A stretch of DNA of 64,000 nucleotides from Firmicutes bacterium AF25-13AC (GTDB taxonomy: Bacteria > Bacillota > Clostridia > Lachnospirales > Lachnospiraceae): the NCBI GenBank assembly GCA_003478935.1, contig QUFP01000006.1:68756-132755 (forward strand), written 5' to 3'. Below the pieces are notes generated by a model. That model saw only the letters and a list, made by a program, of their open reading frames with translations. It searched no databases and was not told where the DNA came from. The position numbers were made by a program, and so were the translations under genes. This document shows, piece after piece, positions 25,719 to 35,574 of this stretch (within the stretch, counting starts at the first letter, position 1; each line of letters begins with the position of its first letter).

Positions 25719-26429
25719 TCAACCTTTTTTCTTTGCCCTTGCTGCTTTTAGTATATCAGTAAGATTATCTCCATTGAGAACATCTGGATAGTTATCCTCG
25801 AATTCTATTAGGATATCTTTGTTCGTCTTTTCATCTTCTCTAACTTTTGCATACAGTTGTGTCAAATCAGGATTTTGATATACTGTCTCAATAAAAGTTC
25901 GAGATTCTTCAGATAACTTATCATATCCGCCATAAAGTTTTTCTGCTGCTTTTTTTATATCTTCAAGGCAAATCTGTTGTTGTGATTTTTCTTGTTCCAA
26001 CAAAATTCCAACAACATCTGACAAATCGTTCTTATACTGTCTTCCAGCCATCAATTTCATGACAACCAAATATTCAGCTGAAACCGTTCGTATTCTCAAA
26101 ACATTTGAAAATGTCTTATAATATTTAGAGTACTGAATTAACTTTGGCGTATAGGATGTTGTTTTCATGAAGTCTGTATTTAGCCAGCCATTTGGAAGCC
26201 CCATGCGATCACCAACACTATTAATTGCATCCTTCATCGACGATGATGCTTGAATAATCGCATCCATATCATATGTCATCTCGCGAAATCCGTAATTAAT
26301 TAGTACTGATGCTCCACCGATCAAAATAATCTCAGCTGGCATTTTGTTGCCATTTATCTTACGAAATTCTTTTGCTAGTTCTTTTAAATAGCTATCCAAG
26401 TTTTCCTTTGTAAAAAAAACTTCAGGCAA
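25719..26429 (-). CDS. nucleotidyltransferase-like protein (DUF6036-type), second gene of a TA-like pair
   Basis: 236 aa. Seen: the nucleotidyltransferase signature ILIGGASVLINYGFREMTYDMDAI (GG then D-x-D-like acids; here in pieces GGASVLINYGF and TYDMDAI), followed by AEYLVVMKLMAGRQYKNDLSDVVG, typical of AbiEii/DUF6036-like enzymes. C-terminus is helical and ends in basic residues. It begins at a TTG (GAGGTGAG upstream) that overlaps the regulator's stop by eight bases. Probably acts as the toxin or effector of the pair by modifying RNA, protein or nucleotides; this is inference from family behaviour. Confidence 0.8.
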   Translation of the reverse strand: MPEVFFTKENLDSYLKELAKEFRKINGNKMPAEIILIGGASVLINYGFREMTYDMDAIIQASSSMKDAINSVGDRMGLPNGWLNTDFMKTTSYTPKLIQYSKYYKTFSNVLRIRTVSAEYLVVMKLMAGRQYKNDLSDVVGILLEQEKSQQQICLEDIKKAAEKLYGGYDKLSEESRTFIETVYQNPDLTQLYAKVREDEKTNKDILIEFEDNYPDVLNGDNLTDILKAARAKKKG

Positions 26430-27018
26430 GATTTCTCACCTCACTTTCTACAATATTAAATCTCATAAACTCTGGAATTGCATTCTTTATAGCCTCAATT
26501 TTAACCTCATCACTATGCATGACTGCAGCCTGAATTAGCACACTTGAGGGATATAAAATTGTCGCAAGCTTATGTTTTCGAATATCATTGTAATTCGTAC
26601 ATATTGGCAAATCATTAATTTTAGAGAGATAATCAACCATTCCCAGTAAATATAGTGATTCTGGATACCATGCTTTTTCATATAAATTTCGAATTGTATT
26701 CTTTTCAAGTGTATCAATGATAAAATCAATATCTCCCATATCTTTTACATGATGGCATGTGTTGCTCTTGAATGTTTCAAATGAACTGCGATATTCTTGA
26801 TTTTTATCATTTTCCTTTGCTTGCTCATCTGCTTCTAACAACAAATCCACCGTGACATTTAATGTTTTTGCAATTCTGTATAGGGTTCCAGCAGCACATT
26901 TTTTCATTGTCGTCTTTCGGCTACAGATATCAGATATTGTTGCCTGTGCGACTCCGCTTTCCTTACTTAACTTATATTGACTCATTTTTGCATCACGAAG
27001 AAGATCATCAATAATCAT
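26422..27018 (-). CDS. XRE-family regulator with C-terminal domain, first gene of a TA-like pair
   Basis: 198 aa. N-terminal helix-turn-helix (MSQYKLSKESGVAQATISDI, residues about 12-60), then a helical domain of unknown type. ATG at 27018 follows AAGGGGAAC; the 22-codon upstream extension is rejected because it would cover the promoter -10. The gene is translationally coupled to the nucleotidyltransferase gene. A palindrome in the promoter spacer suggests autoregulation, as in toxin-antitoxin operons. Confidence 0.85.
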   Translation of the reverse strand: MIIDDLLRDAKMSQYKLSKESGVAQATISDICSRKTTMKKCAAGTLYRIAKTLNVTVDLLLEADEQAKENDKNQEYRSSFETFKSNTCHHVKDMGDIDFIIDTLEKNTIRNLYEKAWYPESLYLLGMVDYLSKINDLPICTNYNDIRKHKLATILYPSSVLIQAAVMHSDEVKIEAIKNAIPEFMRFNIVESEVRNLA

Positions 27019-27051
27019 AGGTTCTGTTCCCCTTTCGTCTTTGTTATCTAT

Positions 27052-27080
27052 AGTATATCGGTATCCCGAAGTATTGTCAA
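27052..27080 (-). promoter_or_regulatory. consensus promoter with spacer operator for the XRE/nucleotidyltransferase pair
   Basis: TTGACA at 27075-27080 and TATACT at 27052-27057, spacer exactly 17. The spacer contains the interrupted palindrome TCGG-TATC-CCGA (27058-27069), well placed for repression by the XRE protein. Confidence 0.8.
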
Positions 27081-27082
27081 GC

Positions 27083-27116
27083 AAAAAAGGCAGCCTACCT
27101 TTTTAGATAAGCTGCC
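27083..27116 (-). terminator. terminator after the CNNM/CorC-like gene
   Basis: GGCAGC and GCTGCC arms with a 16-base loop, then TTTTTT on the minus strand. Its T-run directly precedes the next promoter's -35. Confidence 0.8.
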
Positions 27117-27123
27117 AATGCAT

Positions 27124-28461
27124 TTATTTCTTTTCTTGTTCTGTACTATCTTCGTCTTTCTCATGGAGGAACGTCACATGAATTTCTTCTGCTTTCTGTC
27201 CCTCGGTTTGTGTCACTTCAATATGAAGCTTCTGCGGCTTGTTGCTTTGATTTTCTTTGTCCTTTTCGGAATCTTCTTCCTCTGAAACAGGATTTTCAAA
27301 ATCAAATGAATCGCCTACTTCCGGAATCTTTCCAATCTGCTCGGTAATCCATCCGTTGATAGTAGAAGCCTCTGTCTCGGTGTTGATGGAAAACTGCTCA
27401 AAGAAATCGTCTAAATCCATATCTTCTGGAACGATGAAGCTTCCATCATCTAACTTTTTGATGCCAGCCTCTACCTCATCATGCTCATCCCAGATATCAC
27501 CTACAAGCTCCTCTAAGATATTTTCCATGGTAACAATACCCTCTGTACCGCCAAACTCATCCACAACAACAGCGATATGAAGCTTTGTCTGCTGGAACTT
27601 CTTTAAAAGCTCGGAGATCTTGACTGTAGGCGGAATGAACTCAGCCGGCTTCATGATCGTCTCGATTGACTTTGTAGTTCCTGCCACATAGTTATGGAAA
27701 TCTTTCTCGTACAGGATACCGATAATATCATCAATCGTATCTTTGTATACAGGGATTCGGGAATAACCAGATGTCTTGAACACATCCGCAATTTCTTCGT
27801 TTGGCGTTGTGATATCAACTGCTGTAACATCAACACGCGGTGTAATGATGTCGCCTGCCTGAAGATCATTGAACTCGATTACGTTGTGAATCAGCTCACT
27901 CTCATTACTGTCAAGTCCACCGACCTGCTCAGCCTCATCTACTATTGTAAGAAGCTCATTCTCAGTGATTCCATTCGTTGTGCCGCTGACCTTTAAAAGC
28001 TTTCCTACACTGCTCTTTAACTTGATTAGAAGGAAATTCACCGGCTTTAAAACAGTAATTAGAATATTGATAATTGGAGCAACAGTTATTGCAAATTTTT
28101 CTGGACATTCCTTTGCCAGACTCTTTGGCGTGATTTCACCAAAAACTAAAGTAATCACTGTCATAAAGATAGTTGATACAGTAGCTCCATTTGATCCGAG
28201 CCATCCTACAAAGAGAAGTGTTCCAATTGTTGTTGCTGCAATATTTACAACGTTATTTCCTACAAGTGTACTTGAAATCAATTCATCATAATTCTCTGCA
28301 AGCTTGTATGCAAGCTTTGCTTTTTTATTGCCTTCTGCTGCCATATTTTTTAATCTCGGCTTATTCAGCGAGGAAAAGGCTGTCTCTGTTGCAGAGAAAA
28401 AGGCAGAACCCATCATTAATAATATTAAAGCGACCACCAGGGTCATACTGTGACTATCCAT
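27124..28461 (-). CDS. CNNM/CorC-like membrane protein (hemolysin family)
   Basis: 445 aa. N-terminal DUF21 transmembrane domain (about 1-190: SAFFSATETAFSSLNKPRLK and FGEITPKSLAKECPE), a CBS-domain pair (about 200-330: ITPRVDVTAVD, GYSRIPVY, VVVDEFGGTEGIVT) and a C-terminal CorC_HlyC domain. Family members are linked to Mg2+/Co2+ export or homeostasis; the hemolysin label is historical. The last 50 residues are highly charged. Single gene with its own terminator. The GGAGG lies 15 bases upstream of the ATG, farther than usual. Confidence 0.92.
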   Translation of the reverse strand: MDSHSMTLVVALILLMMGSAFFSATETAFSSLNKPRLKNMAAEGNKKAKLAYKLAENYDELISSTLVGNNVVNIAATTIGTLLFVGWLGSNGATVSTIFMTVITLVFGEITPKSLAKECPEKFAITVAPIINILITVLKPVNFLLIKLKSSVGKLLKVSGTTNGITENELLTIVDEAEQVGGLDSNESELIHNVIEFNDLQAGDIITPRVDVTAVDITTPNEEIADVFKTSGYSRIPVYKDTIDDIIGILYEKDFHNYVAGTTKSIETIMKPAEFIPPTVKISELLKKFQQTKLHIAVVVDEFGGTEGIVTMENILEELVGDIWDEHDEVEAGIKKLDDGSFIVPEDMDLDDFFEQFSINTETEASTINGWITEQIGKIPEVGDSFDFENPVSEEEDSEKDKENQSNKPQKLHIEVTQTEGQKAEEIHVTFLHEKDEDSTEQEKK

Positions 28462-28502
28462 AAAGGATACTATGCACCTCCATACTTAATTAATTAAACT
28501 AA

Positions 28503-28532
28503 TGTCAGGATCACAACTAGCTGACCCTGACA
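28503..28532 (-). terminator. probable terminator after uxaC
   Basis: TGTCAGGGTCA and TGATCCTGACA form an 11-bp stem with one mismatch, followed by TTAGTTTAATT on the minus strand; the T-run is weak. Confidence 0.6.
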
Positions 28533-28573
28533 TCGTATTTTACAAAAAATTCAGGTAACTATTGACTTCAAAA

Positions 28574-29979
28574 TCAATCCTTGAAGTTAAAATATGCCTT
28601 TGCATTGTTGTAGCTGATACCCTCGATAATGTTCTTTAATGCCTTCTTATCGTATGGATACTCGCCGTTCTCTACCCAGCCTCCTACTAACTCACACAGG
28701 ATACGGCGGAAATACTCGTGTCTTGTGTAGGATAAGAAGCTTCTGGAGTCAGTCAGCATACCAACAAAGTTTCCAAGCAGACCAAGGTTTCCAAGGCTTA
28801 CCATCTGGTTGATCATACCTGACTTATTATCATTGAACCACCATGCAGAACCGTGCTGGATCTTGCCTACTGCCTCGCTGTCCTGGAAGCAGCCCATGAT
28901 GGTGCCGATGATCTCGTTGTCAGCTGGATTTAAGGAATACAGAATTGTCTTTGGAAGCTCGTTTGTAGTGCTGAGTGCATTTAAGAAATCAGCCAACTGA
29001 GCTGCTGTTGCATCATTATTGATGGAATCGTATCCTGTATCTGGTCCTAACTGGTTATAGCGGAAGGTATTGTTGTCGCGCTTGCAGCCATAATGCATCT
29101 GCATTACCCATCCACGGCGATGATACTCTCTTCCTACATGAATCATAAATGCTGTCTTATACTGGTCAATTTCAAGCTGAGTCAGCTTTTCACCGCGAAC
29201 CTTCTTCTGGAAGATTGCCTCAACTGCTTCCTCGCTTGCCGGCTGATATACAACATAGTTTAAACCATGATCAGATACGCAGCACTTCATGGAATCAAAA
29301 AATTCCATACGGTTGTCAATTGCTGCTAATAAGCTCTTTACACTGTCTACCTTAATTCCAGATACACAAGCTAACTTCTGGACATACTCTAAGAAATCTG
29401 GCTTCTCAATGTTCATTGCCTTATCTGGTCTCCATGCCGGATATACCTTGAAATCTACAGTCTCATCTGCAGCGATCTTCTTATGCCACTCAAGGCTGTC
29501 AATCGGATCATCAGTGGTGCAGATTACCTTTACATTAGACTTACGGATGATATTTCTAACGGTCATAGAATCCTCAGCAAGCTTTGCGTTGCAGATATTC
29601 CATACTTCTTCTGCAGTATCACCATTTAATACACCGTGATAATCGAAATATCTCTGCAGCTCTAAGTGACTCCAGTGATACAGCGGATTGCCGATTGCCT
29701 TCTCAAGAGTCTCTGCCCACTTCTGGAACTTCTCTCTGTCAGTTGCATCTCCTGTGATATACTTCTCGTCGATACCGTTAGAACGCATCTGACGCCACTT
29801 GTAGTGATCGCCGCCAAGCCATACCTGAGTGATGTTCTCAAACTTGCGGTCCTCATAGATTTCCTCGGGTTGATATGGCAGTGATAGTCAATGATCGGCA
29901 TATTTTCTGCGTAATCATGGAACAGCTCTTTTGCTGTGTCAGTTGTCAGAAGGAAATTTTTTCCCATAAATGTTTTCAT
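28574..29979 (-). pseudogene. uxaC: glucuronate/galacturonate isomerase, interrupted by one frameshift
   Basis: Converts galacturonate to tagaturonate (or glucuronate to fructuronate). The start segment [19 protein letters not shown] with the metal-binding YHCHINP is in one frame (29979 to about 29866). The rest, from [20 protein letters not shown] onward, is in another. Restoring one base in CCCGAGGAA (about 29866, expected CCGGAGGAA) gives an intact protein of 468 aa, the normal family length, including the PAWRPDKA and HYGCKRDNN active-site regions. The body shows no other damage, so a sequence error is more likely than true decay. Last gene of the uxaB-uxaA-uxaC run. Confidence 0.88.
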
Positions 29980-30092
29980 AATAATATCCTATCCTTTCTT
30001 AGATGAGTGAATATTTTTTATATGAACTTAAATTTTCTATCTGATAAACAGGCGCTTACCGCACCTGCATCATTCAATATTGTATTACAGCG

Positions 30093-31562
30093 TTACACCC
30101 TGCTTGAAGATTGCCATATCGTGGAGCCGGCTTCCTCAGCCTTAACCTTCTTTCCAGAAGCAACTGCGAGCACATACTCAAACAGCTCCTTAGAAAGCAT
30201 TTCCATTGGCATATCCTCTACAAGACGTCCTGCATTAAAGTCGATCCAGTTATCCTTATGACCTGCAAGCTTGGAGTTACTGGAAATCTTTACTGTCGGA
30301 ACTGGCGATGCAAATGGAGTTCCTCTTCCTGTTGTGAATAAAACGATATGAGCACCTGAAAGTGCCAGTGCAGTTGCCGCAACAAGGTCATTGCCCGGTG
30401 CACTTAATAAATTAAGTCCCTTTGTGTGAACTGGCTCTGTATACTCTAATACACCCTTTACAAGTGCGCTTCCAGACTTTTGTGTACAGCCTAAAGACTT
30501 ATCCTCAAGTGTGGAGATTCCGCCCTTCTTATTTCCAGGAGACGGATTCTCATAGATGGTCTGGTTGTGGCTTGTGAAGTAGTTCTTAAAGTTGTTGATC
30601 AGATCAACTGTCTTATTAAAGAGCTCCTCATTTGCACAGCGGTTCATAAGAAGTGTCTCTGCTCCGAACATTTCCGGAACCTCTGTCAGAATCGTGGTGC
30701 CGCCCTTTGAGATCAAAAGATCTGAAAATGCGCCAACAGTCGGGTTTGCAGTTATACCTGACAGACCATCAGAGCCACCGCACTTCATACCAATAATCAG
30801 CTCGGAAGCATCGATTGGCTCACGTTTGAAGGTTCCTGCATAATCTGCTAACTCCTTTAACAGCTCCATTGCTGCTGCCTGCTCATCCTCAACGTCCTGA
30901 CACTGTAAAAACTTCACACGATTCTTATCGTACTCACCAATGTAATCCATCATAACTGGAATATTGCTGTTCTCACAGCCAAGACCAAGTACAAGCACAC
31001 CGCCGGCGTTTGGATGATGAATTAAATCTGCAAGTGCCTTTCTAGTGTTCTCCTGATCGCCGCCCATTTGAGAGCAGCCATAAGGATGTGGGAATGCAAC
31101 TATGTCCTCTACTGTTCCAACTGCCAGACTCTTTGCCTGCTTCTCCAGTGCAGATGCAATGGAGTTTACACAGCCAACTGTAGGAATAATCCAGATCTCA
31201 TTTCTTACGCCAACACGTCCATCCTCACGGCGATATCCCATAAAATGTGCGTGCTCTGTCGGCTCTAACTCACTTCCTGACGGATTATACTCATAATCAA
31301 GCACATCGCCAAGACCTGTCTTTACATTGTGAACATGCACCCAGGAACCTGCCTTGATGTCCTGCTTTGCCACACCAATCGGGAAACCATACTTGATGAC
31401 CTTTTCACCTTCTTTGATATCAGCAAGTGCAATCTTATGGCCCTGCGGAATATCCTCTAGTGTGGTCACGGTCGTGCCTGCGTTTATCTGTGTACCAGCT
31501 GAAATAGGAGCCAGTGCAACACAGACATTATCCTGTGGATTAATCTGAATGTAAGTTTTCAT
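30093..31562 (-). CDS. uxaA: altronate dehydratase
   Basis: 489 aa. Dehydrates altronate to 2-keto-3-deoxygluconate. Seen: N-terminal SAF-like domain (PQDNVCVALAPI, then GHKIALADIKEGEKVIKYG), HAHFMGYRREDGRVGVRNE, HPYGCSQMGGDQ, and MKCGGSDGLSGITANP, characteristic of UxaA. ATG at 31562 (MKTYIQ) is preferred; AAAGG lies twelve bases upstream, and the nine-codon extension is ignored. It lies between uxaB and uxaC. Confidence 0.96.
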   Translation of the reverse strand: MKTYIQINPQDNVCVALAPISAGTQINAGTTVTTLEDIPQGHKIALADIKEGEKVIKYGFPIGVAKQDIKAGSWVHVHNVKTGLGDVLDYEYNPSGSELEPTEHAHFMGYRREDGRVGVRNEIWIIPTVGCVNSIASALEKQAKSLAVGTVEDIVAFPHPYGCSQMGGDQENTRKALADLIHHPNAGGVLVLGLGCENSNIPVMMDYIGEYDKNRVKFLQCQDVEDEQAAAMELLKELADYAGTFKREPIDASELIIGMKCGGSDGLSGITANPTVGAFSDLLISKGGTTILTEVPEMFGAETLLMNRCANEELFNKTVDLINNFKNYFTSHNQTIYENPSPGNKKGGISTLEDKSLGCTQKSGSALVKGVLEYTEPVHTKGLNLLSAPGNDLVAATALALSGAHIVLFTTGRGTPFASPVPTVKISSNSKLAGHKDNWIDFNAGRLVEDMPMEMLSKELFEYVLAVASGKKVKAEEAGSTIWQSSSRV

Positions 31563-31618
31563 AAATTCTATATGCCTTTCTGTTCGCATTCTGCCATTTT
31601 GCGCCGCTTTACGGCATA

Positions 31619-31645
31619 CAGCCGAACCATAAATTGGTCCGGCTG
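31619..31645 (-). other. intergenic hairpin between uxaB and uxaA
   Basis: CAGCCGGACC and GGTTCGGCTG pair across a seven-base loop on the minus strand, nine bases after the uxaB stop. No good T-run follows, so it is probably an mRNA-processing or stability structure rather than a full terminator. Confidence 0.5.
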
Positions 31646-31653
31646 CTTTGTGA

Positions 31654-32982
31654 TTATTTATTTAATACTAAATCGTAAGCTGCCTTCATGCCATCCTTCT
31701 CGATTACGTCGTAGTATTTCTGTACCATCGGGATCATCTCGGTCAGATCTGCATGCCAGTAGTCCTCTCTCTTCATGATATCCTCTACGCTTGCAGTCTT
31801 CATAAACTCCATGATCTCTGCACCATCGTTTGCCTTGTCGGTACGATAGAATGCGATCAATGCTGCCATAGACATTACAAGACCTTCCGGATAATTTCCA
31901 AACTTCTCTTTATGCTCAAGAATGGTTGGAAGTACACGAACCTGGAACTTACTTACAGAATTCAGTGCGATAGACAGTAACATGTGACGGATGAACGGAT
32001 TTGCGAAACGCTCTAAAACAGCCTTTCCGAAATCGATATCGGTCTGAGTATTTCCAAGAGTTGGAACGATCTCCTCGAAGATGCAGTGCTTTAAGTAGCT
32101 GCTTACTGTCTCATCCTTTAAGCACTCGCCTACTGTCTCAAGACCATACAGGTAAGCGCCAAGTACCATAGATGTATGTCCGCCGTTTAAGATACGAACC
32201 TTTCTCTTCTTATATGGTGCAACGTCATCAGTCCATACGATGTTGTAGCCAGCCTTGTTGAATGGCAACTCGTCCTCGTGATGACCCTGAATTACCCACA
32301 GATGGAAGATCTCAGCAGTATCAATCAAGTTATCGGTGTAGCCTAACTCCTTGCAGATATCAGCAGCCTCTGTTCTTGGATAACCAGTAACGATACGGTC
32401 TACTAAGGTGTTGCAGAAATCGTTTTCGGACAGCAACCAGTTTTTAAACTCATCTCCTAACTCCCACAGATCTGCATACTTTAATACACACTCCTTTAAG
32501 GTGTCTGCATTGTGATCGATCAGTTCACATGGAAGAAGAATGAATCCCTTTAAGCCTGTCTGAAATCTCTTGTATAAGAACTGGGTCAGCTTTGCAGGAT
32601 ATGACTTAGCCGGCTTGTCATCTAACTTCTCAGTTCCAAGATACTCAATACCAGCCTCAGTTGTGTTAGATACGATTACACGCAGATCTGGGTTCTCAGC
32701 CAATGCCATATATGCATCAAAATCCTCATATGGATTGATACCTCTTGAGATAACATCAACATGAGTATGCTCGATAACTTCCTTACCGTTCTGAAGTCCT
32801 CTTAAGTACAAATTATATTCGCAATTCTGATCGTTAAGCATATTTACCATACCCTTATCGATTGGCTGAATTACAACAACTTTTCCTTCATACACCCCAG
32901 CATCATTCAGCTTCTTGAAGAAGTAATCAACAAAACCGCGTAAAAATCCACCTTCACCAAACTGCATTACTGTTTCTTTCAT
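31654..32982 (-). CDS. uxaB: tagaturonate reductase (altronate oxidoreductase)
   Basis: 442 aa mannitol-dehydrogenase-family enzyme that reduces tagaturonate to altronate with NADH. Seen: an N-terminal FGEGGFLRGFVDYFF binding motif, a later ILLPCELIDHNAD, and RILNGGHTSMVLGAY with the catalytic region of the family. ATG at 32982 with GGAGG ten bases upstream is chosen; the open frame continues upstream only because a frameshift joins it to the preceding small gene. Start of the uxaBAC set. Confidence 0.93.
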   Translation of the reverse strand: MKETVMQFGEGGFLRGFVDYFFKKLNDAGVYEGKVVVIQPIDKGMVNMLNDQNCEYNLYLRGLQNGKEVIEHTHVDVISRGINPYEDFDAYMALAENPDLRVIVSNTTEAGIEYLGTEKLDDKPAKSYPAKLTQFLYKRFQTGLKGFILLPCELIDHNADTLKECVLKYADLWELGDEFKNWLLSENDFCNTLVDRIVTGYPRTEAADICKELGYTDNLIDTAEIFHLWVIQGHHEDELPFNKAGYNIVWTDDVAPYKKRKVRILNGGHTSMVLGAYLYGLETVGECLKDETVSSYLKHCIFEEIVPTLGNTQTDIDFGKAVLERFANPFIRHMLLSIALNSVSKFQVRVLPTILEHKEKFGNYPEGLVMSMAALIAFYRTDKANDGAEIMEFMKTASVEDIMKREDYWHADLTEMIPMVQKYYDVIEKDGMKAAYDLVLNK

Positions 32983-33049
32983 TATTATAATTTCCTCCGT
33001 TTCTGCTGCAGGGCAGCAAGTTGTGACAAAAAATTTGCCGATATTAAGC

Positions 33050-33315
33050 CTAAAGTTGCAGCCCATCCCAACGGCGCGGTATTCCCGGACAATGTTCGTT
33101 TTTTTGGCAGCTCTTACTTCTACAAAGCAGCCACACACACGGCACATACCACCAATCAACTTTTCGCACTCCTTGCATAATTCAAGACGTGCATCGTACT
33201 CCCCTTTTGAGCACCGAAGTTTAGGAGGAATCGCGTCAATCGTTCGCTGTATCCTGTGATACATATCTTCATTTGCCATTTCTCGAAGCAGGCACCTTTT
33301 GCATCGGATATCCAT
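33050..33315 (-). pseudogene. small cysteine-rich zinc-ribbon-like protein (DUF6171-type), one frameshift
   Basis: About 88 aa after correction. Four Cys pairs: C-x2-C in MDIRCKRCLLREM, then LCKECEKL and CRVCGCFVEVRAAKK, suggesting a zinc ribbon. As given, the A-run at 33099-33105 has seven bases and the frame runs into uxaB. With eight A the protein ends ...NEHCPGIPRRWDGLQL and stops at 33050, matching the usual CP...W end of this small family. Function unknown. Co-transcribed with uxaB from the promoter at 33363-33391. Confidence 0.72.
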
Positions 33316-33362
33316 CGATCTCCCCCTATTCTGACCGGTCTTTCGACTCCATACTTACTATT

Positions 33363-33391
33363 ATCATAGCAAAAAAGGTGATGTTGTGCAA
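33363..33391 (-). promoter_or_regulatory. sigma-A promoter of the uxa operon
   Basis: TTGCAC at 33386-33391 and TATGAT at 33363-33368, spacer 17, about 50 bases before the small Cys-rich gene that heads the operon. Confidence 0.75.
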
Positions 33392-33495
33392 GCCTTTTTC
33401 ACAATGTACGTAAATTCATACAAAAAGTAGACCTGTCAATGTAGCACAACTGCTAAAAAATGTATTTTCCTATCCTTTTTACCCGAATAAACTGT

Positions 33496-35574
33496 TTATT
33501 TTTCTAGTAAATTCATAATTTCGTCTTTATTAAACTGAGTACTGCTGATACCCTCGCCTGAAAGAACCTCCTCAGCCAGATCTTCTTTTACCTGCTGAAG
33601 CTCACAAATTTTTTGCTCAATTGTTTCCTCTGCTATCAGCTGATAGACATTAATTGCATGTTTTTGTCCAATTCGATGTGCTCGGTCAGTCGCCTGATTC
33701 TGAGCTGCCTTATTCCACCATGGATCATAATGAATTACAATATCTGCTGCAGTCAGATTTAGTCCAGTGCCTCCAGCTTTTAATGAAATGCAAAACACTG
33801 ATACTTGATTTTGTGGATTTTGGAATTGCTCCACCATCTCCATGCGCGCCTCTTTTTTTACGCTTCCATCAATGCGATAATAATCTATTTTTTCTTTTTT
33901 TAATTTCTCGCCAATAAGATCCAGCATGGACGTAAATTGAGAGAATAAAAGAATCTTATGACCTCCGGCAATAGCCTGTGTAATAAGTTCAATACATGTT
34001 TCAAGCTTTGCATTTTCACCCTTATAATTTTCCAAAAGAAGCTCTGGTCCGCAGCAAAGCTGACGAAGCTTTGTCAGCTCAGCAAGAATTTGAAGCTTAT
34101 TCTGTGCAAAATCCTCATCGTTTTGATCCTCCAGAAACATTTTCAATCTCTGTGAATGTGCCTGATAAAGCTTTTCTTGTTCACCTGAAAGTGCAACTGT
34201 GACAATCTCCTCCTGTTTTTCTGGAAGCTCCTTTAATACATCCTTTTTCAGTCTGCGAAGGATAAATGGATGAATCATAGCGCGAAGACGTGTCATCGCA
34301 TCTTCATCCTTGTCAGAAACAATTGGCATCTCTATTTCAGTTCTAAAACGCGTGTAGCCATACAAGAATCCAGGCATCAAATAGTCAAAGATGCTCCAAA
34401 GCTCACTTAGGCGGTTTTCCATCGGTGTACCTGTGAGTGCCATGCGAAAGCTGCTGTTTACAAGGCGCACTGATTTCGCTGCGTGCGTCGTCTGATTCTT
34501 AATATACTGTGCCTCGTCAATAATCTCATTTGCAAATACAATATCCTGATACAGCTCGATATCGCGTTTTAACAAATCATATGATGTAATCCACACATCT
34601 GCATTGCTTGTCTGATTTTTAATAAACTCCTTTCTCTCATGTGCAGTTCCTGCCATCACACAGACTGACAGCTGCGGTGTGAAGCGCTCAACTTCCTTTT
34701 TCCAATTATAAACAAGTGATGCTGGAGCAACTATTAATGTGCGAAGCTCGTCTCCCACTTTTCCCTGTTCCTTTTCTGATAAAAGAAATGCCAATATCTG
34801 AAGCGTCTTTCCAAGACCCATGTCATCAGCTAAAATACCTCCAAAGCCGTTTTCTTTTAATGTCTTAATCCAGTAAAAGCCGTCTCGCTGATATTCTCGA
34901 AGTACTGCATCAAGTGACTGCGGTACTTCATAATCACCGTTTTCATAGCTTTTCATCTTTCCAATTAGCTTTCGATATTCACGATTTTTCTTAAGTTCAA
35001 CTGATTCCTTTTCTGCAAGCAGTTCATCAAGATATAGTGCCCTAAAAAGCGGCATCTTGATAATATCTTGATTTTTTTTATCGGCATAATTTTTCATCAC
35101 ATCTGATAGGGCAGACATTACCTGCTTTTGTTCTTCATTAAAGGTAATAAATGCGCCATTTTTCAAGCGATGGTACTTCTTTTTTCTGTCATATGATGAG
35201 AAAATTTCAGCCAGTTCTTCTTTGTTAAACTGATTTGATGTCATCGACATCTCAAGAAGACCGCTAGATACTGAAACTCCAATCTGAAAACTGGCTGACG
35301 GAACAACACGAAGCTTCTTCATCGAATCTGTCACATAAATATCGCCATATTTTTGCAACTTGGGAATCACCTGAGAAAGAAATGTGAAAATATCTCCCTC
35401 ATCACCAGAATAGACTAGAAGGCTCTTTTCCTGATCAAACGCATTAAAGTACATCTGAATTATCTCTGCTAATCTATGCTCCTCTGTGAAATTTCGCTTT
35501 TGGCTGTAACGCTCCTTTCCATAAACATGATATTTTTTCTCACCATAAATGGCTACCACATCACATGTAATCAT
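33496..35574 (-). CDS. SNF2-family helicase, helicase part (C-terminal piece of a split gene)
   Basis: 692 codons. Seen: an SNF2-associated region, then the ATPase core YQRDGFYWIKTLKENGFGGI, Walker A DDMGLGKT, motif II IIDEAQYIKN, GTPMENRLSELWSIFD, and the C-terminal helicase SLKAGGTGLNLTAAD and QATDRAHRIGQ. The start ATG overlaps the end of the upstream SWIM ORF. Adding one A in GAAATATG near 35577 fuses the two into a 1,097-aa protein, the usual size and order (SWIM, SNF2 helicase) in Firmicutes, so this is probably one gene broken by a sequence error. DNA-translocase role inferred. Confidence 0.88.
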   Translation of the reverse strand: MITCDVVAIYGEKKYHVYGKERYSQKRNFTEEHRLAEIIQMYFNAFDQEKSLLVYSGDEGDIFTFLSQVIPKLQKYGDIYVTDSMKKLRVVPSASFQIGVSVSSGLLEMSMTSNQFNKEELAEIFSSYDRKKKYHRLKNGAFITFNEEQKQVMSALSDVMKNYADKKNQDIIKMPLFRALYLDELLAEKESVELKKNREYRKLIGKMKSYENGDYEVPQSLDAVLREYQRDGFYWIKTLKENGFGGILADDMGLGKTLQILAFLLSEKEQGKVGDELRTLIVAPASLVYNWKKEVERFTPQLSVCVMAGTAHERKEFIKNQTSNADVWITSYDLLKRDIELYQDIVFANEIIDEAQYIKNQTTHAAKSVRLVNSSFRMALTGTPMENRLSELWSIFDYLMPGFLYGYTRFRTEIEMPIVSDKDEDAMTRLRAMIHPFILRRLKKDVLKELPEKQEEIVTVALSGEQEKLYQAHSQRLKMFLEDQNDEDFAQNKLQILAELTKLRQLCCGPELLLENYKGENAKLETCIELITQAIAGGHKILLFSQFTSMLDLIGEKLKKEKIDYYRIDGSVKKEARMEMVEQFQNPQNQVSVFCISLKAGGTGLNLTAADIVIHYDPWWNKAAQNQATDRAHRIGQKHAINVYQLIAEETIEQKICELQQVKEDLAEEVLSGEGISSTQFNKDEIMNLLEK

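Noticed and set aside
29662..29979. Separate small protein upstream of uxaC
   Set aside because: Its first 40 residues are the UxaC N-terminus; the remainder is out-of-frame translation after a missing base.
31654..33315. A genuine fusion of a Cys-rich domain to UxaB
   Set aside because: UxaB has its own strong ribosome binding site and ATG at 32982, and adding one A to the run at 33099-33105 gives the small protein its own stop.
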